From: VXMF01 sp965206775
GTDB lineage: Bacteria; Acidobacteriota; Terriglobia; Bryobacterales; UBA6623
DNA: 64,000 nt
Reading direction: 5' to 3'
Assembly: GCA_965206775.1 (NCBI GenBank)
Contig: CBDBKU010000003.1
Location: 2,852,001 to 2,916,000 of the forward strand
Shown here: in pieces, positions 56,685 to 64,000 of the stretch
Layout: each line of letters starts with the position of its first letter
Numbering within the stretch: position 1 is the first letter of the stretch
Notes under the pieces: generated by a model
Database searches by the model: none
The model's input: the letters and a program-made list of their open reading frames with translations, nothing else
What the model was told of the DNA's origin: nothing
Made by a program: the position numbers and the translations under genes

Positions 56685-58247
56685 CTACTGAGCGTTACGG
56701 TGGACCGGCCCGTCGAGTACCATCGGCTCCGGGAAGTCGGCGGCCTTCTTGCCGCCCCGGCGACGCAGCCGCTTGTTCTGAGAACTCCCCCGCGGCGCGT
56801 TTAGGGGAATCGCCATGCCGCCGAGCTCTGCCATCATCTCGTAGAGGCTGGTCTCCATCTGCCTGGCGGTCTGTGCGAATTCCGGCTCGTGGAGCAGGTT
56901 GCGGGTCTCGCCCGGATCCTCCCGCAGGTCGTAGAGTTCATCCGTGTCCCAAAGGCCGTAATAGGTGATGTACTTGTAGCGGTCGCCACGTAGAGCGAAC
57001 TGGGTGGGGGTGTGAGGGAAGTTCTTCTCCCAGTAGTAGACATACAGGAAGTAGTCCCGCCACGGGATGTCCTTGCCCATCCCCAGCGCTATGAAGCTCT
57101 GCCCGTCCATGTGCGGCGGCTTCTGGAGCCCCATGGCTTCCATGACCGTCGGCGCAATGTCAATGTTCGCGACAACTTGATCGATCACGGTACCCCCCGA
57201 AAAGAGCTCGGGGCAGTGCATGAGCATGGGCACGCGGATCGAAGTCTCGTACGCGACGCGCTTGTCGATCAGCCCGTGCTCGCCAAACATGAAGCCGTTG
57301 TCGCCCATGTAAATGACGAGTGTCTCGTCCGCGACGCCCATCTCTCCGAGCTGTTCCATGACGCGCCCCAGGCTGTCGTCGACAGCGCTCAGAGATTCGT
57401 TGTAGCGCTTGTAGTACCCTTCGACGTTCAGGTCGCTGTGGTACGGAAAGTCCACGCCGTGCCAACTGTTTCGCTGGTCCCGAAGCCAGCGCGGCTTTCC
57501 TCGGTAGTTCTCGAACGTATCGGCCTCGCTTGCCGACCGCTGGAAAGGAGCGTCGTCCAACATCCCCTCGTGACGCTCTGCCGGCGTAAAGTTGGCGTGG
57601 ACGGCCTTGTGGGACAAGTACAGGAAGAACGGCTTCTCGGCGGGCTTCTGTCCTTTCAGCCAATCGACCGCGTAGTCCGTGAGTTCGTCAGTGATGTAGC
57701 CCTTCTGCTTGACGCGCTCGCCGTTCACGTTCAGGGTGTAGTTCGGGTTGGGAGGCAGGTAGTGCCCCTGGCCGCGGAAGCTCACCCAATGGTCGAAGCC
57801 GGGACGCGGGGAATCTTCGGCCGCGCCCATGTGCCACTTGCCCACGAAGGCAGTCGCGTAGCCCGCCTTCTGGAGGTACTGCGAGAAGAACAGCGTTCCG
57901 TCCGGTACCATCCGGTTGTTATCGATCACTAGGTGGCGGAATGTGTAAAGCCCCGTCAGGATCGACGCCCGGCTCGGCGAGCAAAGGGATGTCCCGACAA
58001 AGGCATTCTCCAAGTGGACTCCGTTCTTGGCCATAGCGTCCATGTGCGGCGTCTTGGCGAACTGGTGGCCCAAGAAGGACATTGCGTCGTAGCGGTGGTC
58101 GTCCGCCAGGATGAACACGACGTTACGCGACGTAGCACCGTCGACCTTGATGGGGACCACCGAGTCAGGCACTGGCGTAACGGCGGCAACAGCCACGCAT
58201 GTGAAGGCAAGCGCAAACAGTGCGGGACGAAATAGCATAGGCACCAT
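56685..58247 (-). CDS. exported sulfatase (formylglycine type)
   Basis: A 520-residue sulfatase with a signal peptide (LFRPALFALAFTCVAVAAV). The metal site is NVVFILADDHRYDAMSFLG and the formylglycine motif CSPSR has Cys89 (GTSLCSPSRASILTG), followed by FVGKWHMG and VIYMGDNGFMFGEHGL. This pattern is common in heparan/choline/mucin-type sulfatases of Planctomycetes and Acidobacteria. The C-terminal tail is basic (QNKRLRRRGGKK). Starts at 58247 or 58238 are both possible. Confidence 0.88.
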   Translation of the reverse strand: MVPMLFRPALFALAFTCVAVAAVTPVPDSVVPIKVDGATSRNVVFILADDHRYDAMSFLGHQFAKTPHMDAMAKNGVHLENAFVGTSLCSPSRASILTGLYTFRHLVIDNNRMVPDGTLFFSQYLQKAGYATAFVGKWHMGAAEDSPRPGFDHWVSFRGQGHYLPPNPNYTLNVNGERVKQKGYITDELTDYAVDWLKGQKPAEKPFFLYLSHKAVHANFTPAERHEGMLDDAPFQRSASEADTFENYRGKPRWLRDQRNSWHGVDFPYHSDLNVEGYYKRYNESLSAVDDSLGRVMEQLGEMGVADETLVIYMGDNGFMFGEHGLIDKRVAYETSIRVPMLMHCPELFSGGTVIDQVVANIDIAPTVMEAMGLQKPPHMDGQSFIALGMGKDIPWRDYFLYVYYWEKNFPHTPTQFALRGDRYKYITYYGLWDTDELYDLREDPGETRNLLHEPEFAQTARQMETSLYEMMAELGGMAIPLNAPRGSSQNKRLRRRGGKKAADFPEPMVLDGPVHRNAQ

Positions 58248-58605
58248 CGTAGCCAAGCGCCCGGGCCGAGGCCCGGGAACCGCCCGCACCGTAAGGGATC
58301 GAGGTCCTGGGACGGATCGTCCGATCGGGCGGAGGCGCCGTTGCTCCGAGTCAGGAATCAGGCCCCTTGGCGAACTGCGTTTCGCCCGGGTGAACTGGCA
58401 CGCGGGTACAGCCCGCGCCAACGCACATCGTCGGGGCCGTCGGCCGCTCCCACGCGACCGGGGCAGACCGCTCGGTCGCGGCGAGATCCCGCTCTGGCGG
58501 CGCCCCGCGACTCCGAACAGCAAGCCAAGTGTCCGATCTGATGCCCCATCGCAACGAGAGCGCGGAAGCAACCGTTTTTTCGCCTGCTACGTCTGTACAA
58601 TAGCC
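58248..58605. other. divergent intergenic region
   Basis: About 358 bp between the sulfatase and the LolA-like gene. TACAAT at 58596-58601 lies right before the LolA-like ATG and after a T-run (58575-58580); it is too near the start for a normal promoter unless the message is almost leaderless. No other feature supported. Confidence 0.35.
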
Positions 58606-59418
58606 ATGGAAGCTGCCATGCGACTCGGGAACCGCCTGCTACTGCCTGCACTTGTTGCGTGTATTGCCGTCTTTGCGGCGCCTGCACGGTCCGCCAAGAC
58701 GGACGCCGAGGTGCCGATCGAGCAGGTCATCCAGAGTTTCATTGACAAGGAGACGGAGTTCTCCAAGGCCCGCGAGTCCTACACCTACCGGCAGACCGTC
58801 AAGATTCTCGAGTACAACAACAGCGGCGGCGTCCGGGGTCGGTACGAGTCTGTCCAGGACATCCTCTTCGGCGGCGATGGGAAGCGCCTAGAGCGCGTAG
58901 TGTACGCTCCCGTGCCTACGCTCCAGAACATCATCATGACGCCCAACGACATGGAGGACCTCCGGAGCGTCCAGCCCTTCGTGATGACGCGTGACAACGC
59001 CGCGGACTACCGAATTGATTTCCTCGGAGATCAGCTGGTCGACGAGATCGAAACGTACATGTTCTCGGTCAAGCCGAAGCAGATGGTCAAGGGCAAGCGT
59101 TACTTCGAGGGGCAGATCTGGGTCGACCAACTCGGGCTCCAGATCGTCAAGACCTATGGGAAAGGCGTGGGCGTGCTGAAGCGGAGCAACAAGGACGAGC
59201 GGTTCCCGCGCTTCGAGACCTATCGGGATCAAATCGACGGCACCTACTGGTTCCCCGTGTATACGCGGGCGGACGACACGCTGGCATTTCCGTCCGGCCC
59301 GCAGAAGATTCGAATGATCATCAAGTACGAGAACTATAAGAAGTTCGAGGGAACGTCCGTCATCACGTTCGGCGACTTGGTTGACGAGGACAAGACGGAA
59401 GAGGGCGAGCAGCCCTGA
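58606..59418 (+). CDS. exported LolA/outer-membrane-lipoprotein-sorting-like protein
   Basis: A 270-residue exported protein (leader LLLPALVACIAVFAAPARSA). After that it reads IEQVIQSFIDKETEFSKARE, YTYRQTVKILEYNNSGGVRG and GQIWVDQLGLQIVKTYGKGV, a LolA/LolB-like half-barrel pattern common in Acidobacteria. Proteins with this fold bind lipids or lipoproteins in the periplasm. An alternative ATG is at 58618. It precedes the metallopeptidase by 83 bp on the same strand. Confidence 0.7.
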   Translation: MEAAMRLGNRLLLPALVACIAVFAAPARSAKTDAEVPIEQVIQSFIDKETEFSKARESYTYRQTVKILEYNNSGGVRGRYESVQDILFGGDGKRLERVVYAPVPTLQNIIMTPNDMEDLRSVQPFVMTRDNAADYRIDFLGDQLVDEIETYMFSVKPKQMVKGKRYFEGQIWVDQLGLQIVKTYGKGVGVLKRSNKDERFPRFETYRDQIDGTYWFPVYTRADDTLAFPSGPQKIRMIIKYENYKKFEGTSVITFGDLVDEDKTEEGEQP

Positions 59419-59501
59419 CGCGATTCGTTGAACGCCGTTCCCTGAGCGGCCGGGCCCGCAGTCCCGTCCAGGCACCCGGGGTTCCCTAGCGCACGAGATT
59501 C

Positions 59502-60818
59502 ATGAAAATCGCCTCGTTACCGACGGTGCCGGCACATCGGAGGTCCGCTTCCGGCAGCACCACACGGAAGCGGGCCGCCCTAGCGGCAGCATGCTTCGCA
59601 GCGGGTCTTCCCGTGCTAGCGGCCGACCGCGAGGCAGGTGCACAGCAGCAGGGAGAATCGGGAGTCTTCGAGCAGGTCGACTCGATGCTCGAGGACCTGC
59701 GTGAAATCATGAGTTTCGGGCCGCGCCGCCCGGTGAAGTTCACCACCATGTCGAAGGCGCAGTTCCGCGCCCTCTATCAGAAGAGGATGCGAGAGGAGCA
59801 GAATCGCCGCCAGGTTCGGGGCGAAGTGCTTTTCCTGAAGCTCTTCGGCTTGGTGCCGAACGATTTCGACTACGAGAAAACAGTTTTGAATCTGCTCAGC
59901 GAGCAAGCCTGGGCGCTCTATGACTTCAAGCGGCAGAACCTGTACCTGGCCGACTGGGCTCCGCCCGACGCCCAGGAGTTCGCCCTGCTACACGAACTCG
60001 TCCACGCGGTCGACGACCAGAACTTCAATCTCTTGAAGTACGTGGAAGGCGCGAAGGAGTCCGAGCAGCAGCTGGCCCGGCTGGCAGCCGTCGAGGGCCA
60101 AGCGTCGTGGGTCATGACGGAATGGGCGATGCGGCAGTCGGGAAGGTCGCTCGTAGGCAACCGCTTGCTGGCAATCACGACCGCGAGCGCCACTCGATTC
60201 GAGGCCGCGCAGTTCCCCGTCTACGAGAGCACTCCGCTTTACTTCCGCGAGGCGCTGATTTTTCCCTACACGGATGGGCTGCTGTTCCAGCACGATTTGA
60301 TCGACCGATTCGGCATGGACGGGCTGGAGCGTGTGTTCCGGCAACCGCCCCAAACGACCCAGCAGGTCTTGCAGCCAGAGCTCTATCTGGACGGGCTGGC
60401 CCCGCAGCCGCCGGAACTGCCCGGGGTGAAGCTGCCCAAGGGCTTCAAGCGGGTTTACGACGGGACTTTCGGCCAGCTTGACCACCGCATCCTGCTCGAA
60501 CAGCATCTAGGCGACGAGAACCGGGGCGAGTTGCTTGACAAGTGGAGAGGCTCGCAATTCGAGGTGCGCGAGAAGCGTCGTACGGGCGAATCGGTGCTTC
60601 GATACGCCGTCCGCTGGGATGACACTGATGCCGCGAGGGAGTATTATCACCTCTACCGTCAGGTTTGCGAGAGGAAGTGGGACGGACTCGAGCTAGTGGA
60701 CAGCGGACCCGACCGCTGCGAGGGAATCGCCTCGGATGGCCGGGTCCTGCTCGAACTGGACGGCAATGTGGTGCGGAGCACCGAGGGTCTACCGGCCGGG
60801 GATGATGGAGGAAAGTAG
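59502..60818 (+). CDS. exported HExxH metallopeptidase-like protein
   Basis: A 438-residue exported protein (hydrophobic leader near residues 25-41). It has a zinc motif LLHELVHAVDDQNFNL (His164, Glu165, His168) and a Glu in AAVEGQASWVM (Glu198) 30 residues later, as in gluzincins. A region of unknown function follows to the C-terminus. I recognise no named family. It ends 2 bp before the redoxin gene, so the two are surely coupled. Confidence 0.7.
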   Translation: MKIASLPTVPAHRRSASGSTTRKRAALAAACFAAGLPVLAADREAGAQQQGESGVFEQVDSMLEDLREIMSFGPRRPVKFTTMSKAQFRALYQKRMREEQNRRQVRGEVLFLKLFGLVPNDFDYEKTVLNLLSEQAWALYDFKRQNLYLADWAPPDAQEFALLHELVHAVDDQNFNLLKYVEGAKESEQQLARLAAVEGQASWVMTEWAMRQSGRSLVGNRLLAITTASATRFEAAQFPVYESTPLYFREALIFPYTDGLLFQHDLIDRFGMDGLERVFRQPPQTTQQVLQPELYLDGLAPQPPELPGVKLPKGFKRVYDGTFGQLDHRILLEQHLGDENRGELLDKWRGSQFEVREKRRTGESVLRYAVRWDDTDAAREYYHLYRQVCERKWDGLELVDSGPDRCEGIASDGRVLLELDGNVVRSTEGLPAGDDGGK

Positions 60819-60820
60819 GA

Positions 60821-61330
60821 ATGCTGCGCAGATTCATTCATATCGGAGCCGCACTCGCGCTCGCCGGAGCAGTGTCAGCCGCCCCGCGATCGGCGCAGCC
60901 GTTCGAGGAAGTCTCCTACGATGGCCGGAAGGTGTCTCTGGAAGCGCTGAAGGGCAAGGCGTCGGTCCTAATGTTCTTCTCCACAGACTGCCCTCATTGC
61001 CAGCAGACGGCGCTGCAGGTCGATCCGATTTACCGCTCGCTGAGACAGCGGGGGTTCGAGATCGTCGGGCTGTCGCTGAACCAGACCGACAACTCTGGGT
61101 TGCGGGACTTCGCGAGTCGGTTCCAGGCCAGCTTCCCCCTCGCCCTGTCATCTCGCCCAGAGTTCTCGAGGATTGCGGGTGTTTCTGTCATGACGCGGAT
61201 TTACTACCCATATCTGCTCTTCCTAGACAAGGAAGGAATGATCCAAGAGGAGCATCAGGGCTCCGAGCAGGCGTGGTTCGACAACTTGGAAGTCAATTTC
61301 CAGCGCGCCGTCGAGAAGCTCATGCCGTGA
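60821..61330 (+). CDS. exported TlpA/AhpC-type thioredoxin-fold protein
   Basis: A 169-residue exported redoxin. A signal peptide (IGAALALAGAVSAAPRSA) is followed by a TlpA-like fold with the active site STDCPHCQQTAL (Cys57, Cys60). The cis-Pro region is RIYYPYLLFLDKEG. It should handle disulfides or act as a thiol reductant in the periplasm. Being 2 bp after the metallopeptidase, it may help fold it or share its target. Confidence 0.85.
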   Translation: MLRRFIHIGAALALAGAVSAAPRSAQPFEEVSYDGRKVSLEALKGKASVLMFFSTDCPHCQQTALQVDPIYRSLRQRGFEIVGLSLNQTDNSGLRDFASRFQASFPLALSSRPEFSRIAGVSVMTRIYYPYLLFLDKEGMIQEEHQGSEQAWFDNLEVNFQRAVEKLMP

Positions 61331-61755
61331 CCTACTGGACCGCGGCGCCCACGGGAATCGTTCCGTGCGGGGCTCGGCTGCTCGGTTGCCGTGTGTGCGC
61401 CCCTGCCACGAAGTCCGGCTCTCGAATCCTGCCGGACCGAGCCCTTGCGCCCCAACAAGAACATTGCATGCTCTTAGGAATTCGTTCGCCAGCGCCTCGA
61501 CGGGCATGTCCAAGAAGCGACGCTATGAGCCTTTCCGCAATTCCCAAGCTAGTTCGAATGGGCTGTCGGGCTCCTAACGGAAGCAGTCCTCGACCAATCC
61601 TCGGTTCCCTGACGTCGACGCCCGCCAGGATCTCAAAGTCCCCCTTGGTCAAGGTCCTGGATCGGGACCTATCTGGCGTCGGCGACCCTTACCCCTTCCC
61701 GGTCCTTCCCGTTACCGGGTGAATCCGGCGCTACTGGCTGCGAACCGACCCCAAG
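61331..61755. other. convergent intergenic region, nothing seen
   Basis: About 425 bp between the redoxin and pgsA stops. No frame gives a protein-like translation and no T-run hairpin was found. Confidence 0.4.
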
Positions 61756-62391
61756 CTAGGACCGGTTTCCCGCTTCGGGAAGGTTTTTCCTGATGACCAC
61801 GACATCTTTCGCACTGCCACCAACCCCGGCGTCGTTGGCTGGCCGCTGCCAAAACGCGCGAAAGTAGTCCACCATTGACATGATCGTGATCAGGATTGCT
61901 AGCCAGAGTGCGACGTACCCAGCTTGTTCGATTACCGGCGAATGTGGCGCCAGTAGCAGCAAGGAGACAGCCGTCACCTGGGCCACCATCTTGACCTTGC
62001 CGAACTCGCTGGCAGCGATCGTCAACCCTTGGGAAAGCGCTACATTCCTGAGCGCCGAGACCGCGAATTCGCGGCTTACGATCAATACGACCATCCAGGC
62101 AGCGACACGGTCGAGTTCGACTAACGAGATCAGAGCAGCGGAGACAAGCAGTTTGTCGGCGATCGGATCAAGCAGCTTGCCGGTGGTTGTGACCTGCCGA
62201 CGCCGCCGGGCTAGGTACCCGTCAAGCAGATCCGTGAGCGCCGCAGCGAGGAATATGAGCAGCGCGATTACTTCCCTAGTCACCACGACCCACCCGGTAT
62301 CGAGCTCGATGGCGTCCTTCCGGAGCAGCACGGCGACAAGGAGCGGAACGAGAAAGATCCTCGACAGGGTGAGTACGTTGGGCAGGTTCAT
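61756..62391 (-). CDS. pgsA: CDP-diacylglycerol--glycerol-3-phosphate 3-phosphatidyltransferase
   Basis: A 211-residue membrane enzyme that makes phosphatidylglycerol phosphate. The CDP-alcohol phosphotransferase motif is LLDGYLARRRRQVTTT then GKLLDPIADK, with the DGxxAR-x8-GxxxDxxxD residues at 57-79 all conserved. About six hydrophobic segments are present. The start MNLPNVLTLSRIFLVPLLV is typical. A short polar C-terminal extension follows YFRAFW. It is a stand-alone gene. Confidence 0.94.
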   Translation of the reverse strand: MNLPNVLTLSRIFLVPLLVAVLLRKDAIELDTGWVVVTREVIALLIFLAAALTDLLDGYLARRRRQVTTTGKLLDPIADKLLVSAALISLVELDRVAAWMVVLIVSREFAVSALRNVALSQGLTIAASEFGKVKMVAQVTAVSLLLLAPHSPVIEQAGYVALWLAILITIMSMVDYFRAFWQRPANDAGVGGSAKDVVVIRKNLPEAGNRS

Positions 62392-62794
62392 AGGGAAGCG
62401 CGCCGCGACGAGAGCTCTACTAGCGATAGAGTACTACAACCCGATCCGGTCAACCTTTGATCCCATTTGGCCCCGCTCCATCTCCGGCGATGGGGAATTC
62501 CCGTCCCAGAATCACGTCCGGTTTCGTCGACCGAGGACGCCAACTCCATTTGCCCGGACCGCCAGGATTTGCGGATTCAGCCGATAAGCTACTTGTTTTT
62601 CATGCGATTGCGGATGGTCTGATCGCGGCGCGACAGCATTGCCCCGCCCCTCGCCCTTCCTTCTCCGGTGCAAGTGCAGCTCCGTCCCAATTGAACACGC
62701 AACCCCATGGGCGTTATAGGATTAAGGCGGCCGTTCCAGCCATGGAGCAGGTCTCAAGGCCGGCCACGCGCGCCAAGGCCTCGCACGGACCGAC
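62392..62794. other. divergent intergenic region, nothing seen
   Basis: About 400 bp between pgsA and the cytochrome-type gene. It should contain both promoters. No supported coding or RNA feature. Confidence 0.35.
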
Positions 62795-64000
62795 ATGCCC
62801 ATGCGATTCGCATCCAAGGTTCTGCAGCGCTATCGATCGCGGACGAGAAGCGACTCCGGCGCGCGAGCGCCCCGGACGACGGTCCATGCCGCTGCAATCG
62901 CAGTTCTAACCTGCCTGATACCGCCAGCGGCTTCCAGCCAGAGCGCTGCAGCGTACTTCGAGCACCGAGTACGGCCGTTGCTGGCAGAAAAGTGCTTCTC
63001 CTGCCATACCCAGACAAGAATGGGCGGCCTTGAGATGGTCTCCAGAGAGGCCCTTCTGAAGGGCGGCCAGTCCGGACCGGCAATCGAACCGCAAGCTCCG
63101 GAACGGAGCCTTCTGATCAGAGCAGTCCGCTACGCTGACGACCGGCTGAAGATGCCGCCGACAGAGCAACTCTCAGTGGAACAAGTCGCCATCCTGACCA
63201 AGTGGGTTGAGGACGGCGCAGTGTGGCCCGAGCCTGTCCAACACTCCGCCGCCGGCGACAGCAAGTTCGTCATCACCGAAGACCATCGAAGTTTCTGGGC
63301 CTTCCGTCCGGTAGCGAGGGTCGAGCCGCCACCGGGCCCTGGAACTGCGATCGACCGCTTCGTCGAGGCGAGGTTGAGGGAGTCCAGCATAGCCACGGCT
63401 CCGCCAGCCGGCAAGCGCACGCTGGTTCGCCGGGTGTACTACGACCTCATAGGCCTGCCGCCAACTCCAGGGGAGGTTGATGCCTTCCTGTCCGATGAAT
63501 CCCCGGAAGCGTTCGCGAATCTCGTAGACCGGCTTCTCGCCTCCGCACGATACGGCGAGCGATGGGGCCGGCACTGGCTGGACATTGCCCGCTACTCTGA
63601 CGATCGTCTGAACTCGACCCAAGACCAGCCCTATGCCAATGCGTGGCGCTACCGAGACTGGGTGATCCAGGCAATCAACGACGACATGCCCTACGACTTG
63701 TTCGTCAAGGCGCAGATCGCCGCCGACCAGCTGGCGGAAAGCGAAACGGGTTCCTGGTCTCGCGAGGATCTGCTACCCGGCCTAGGGCTGTTCGGTCTGA
63801 GCCCGAAATTCCAAGATGACAGGATCGATGTCACGGGACGAGGCTTCCTAGCGCTGACGATCGGCTGCGCCCAGTGTCACGACCACAAGTTCGACCCGAT
63901 ACCAACGGAAGACTACTACGCCCTCCTTGGGATCTTCAACAGCAGCGAAGTGCGCGAGCACCCCTTGGCTGGCGTGGACGAGGTCAGCGACTACGAGAAA
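62795..64000 (+). CDS. DUF1549/PSD1-type cytochrome protein, N-terminal part (cut by window edge)
   Basis: An open frame of at least 402 codons running off the right edge. A hydrophobic leader (HAAAIAVLTCLIPPAASS) is followed by a cytochrome-c-like heme site EKCFSCHT in the planctomycete cytochrome C (PSC1) region, then DUF1549 (LVRRVYYDLIGLPPTPGEVD, RYGERWGRHWLDIARYSDD, SPKFQDDRI) and a second CxxCH (GCAQCHDHKFDPI). Such proteins are common in Planctomycetes and some Acidobacteria; their electron partner is unknown. Start ATG 62795 or 62801. Full members are usually about 1,000 residues, with a DUF1553 C-terminal domain expected beyond the edge. Confidence 0.88.
   Translation, partial: MPMRFASKVLQRYRSRTRSDSGARAPRTTVHAAAIAVLTCLIPPAASSQSAAAYFEHRVRPLLAEKCFSCHTQTRMGGLEMVSREALLKGGQSGPAIEPQAPERSLLIRAVRYADDRLKMPPTEQLSVEQVAILTKWVEDGAVWPEPVQHSAAGDSKFVITEDHRSFWAFRPVARVEPPPGPGTAIDRFVEARLRESSIATAPPAGKRTLVRRVYYDLIGLPPTPGEVDAFLSDESPEAFANLVDRLLASARYGERWGRHWLDIARYSDDRLNSTQDQPYANAWRYRDWVIQAINDDMPYDLFVKAQIAADQLAESETGSWSREDLLPGLGLFGLSPKFQDDRIDVTGRGFLALTIGCAQCHDHKFDPIPTEDYYALLGIFNSSEVREHPLAGVDEVSDYEK

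Overview
The window is a GC-rich bacterial chromosome segment, most likely from an Acidobacteriota (Bryobacterales/Solibacteres-like) organism. This placement is inferred from the gene mix: an Oar-like TonB-dependent receptor with a carboxypeptidase-regulatory domain, a DUF6677 membrane protein, a planctomycete/acidobacterial-type DUF1549/DUF1553 cytochrome protein, cysteine sulfatases and LolA-like exported proteins. No rRNA, tRNA or CRISPR array was seen.

Region 1 (1-19.4 kb) is mostly ordinary chromosome. It holds the end of an RND adaptor, infC (read here as starting at AUU, behind a terminator hairpin in its leader), a TIM-barrel protein, a CREST-like membrane protein, a TVP38/DedA protein, a GNAT protein, a degenerate dihydropteroate-synthase paralogue and a nitrogen-sensing block on the minus strand: amtB2 (frameshifted by a 16-bp insertion), glnK2, amtB1, glnK1, glnD. 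It continues with a LarA-like protein, a coupled run of three genes (DUF6677 protein, a 59-residue membrane protein, HAD phosphatase) and two glycosyltransferases.

Region 2 (19.9-41.1 kb) carries an MDR oxidoreductase, gltX, a NodU-type carbamoyltransferase, a HyuB plus BASS-transporter pair, rlpA, a lipoprotein sulfatase, thiD, a MITE-like element, a complete TRAP transporter (dctPQM), an esterase, a methyltransferase and a HAD hydrolase. It ends with a tightly overlapping minus-strand set: fatty-acid desaturase, condensation/WES-like acyltransferase, GH3-type acyl-adenylating ligase. That three-gene set is the best candidate for an undescribed pathway, probably making an acyl amide or acyl ester lipid.

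Region 3 (41.4-53.0 kb) is an accessory block in decay. It is bounded by transposase remnants (IS1634-type abutting IS4-type) on one side and an IS1634-family element with perfect 17-bp terminal repeats on the other. Between them lie a translationally coupled carotenoid oxygenase and DUF2141 protein, a LytTR regulator broken by one base, a truncated secreted HNH-like protein, unusual direct repeats, an Oar-like receptor with two compensating frameshifts and a shredded TPR gene.

Region 4 (53.1-64 kb) returns to intact genes: a TPR protein, an Nramp-fold transporter lacking the metal-binding motifs, a sulfatase, an exported LolA-like protein, an HExxH metallopeptidase with a redoxin 2 bp downstream, pgsA, and the start of a large DUF1549-type cytochrome protein that runs off the right edge.
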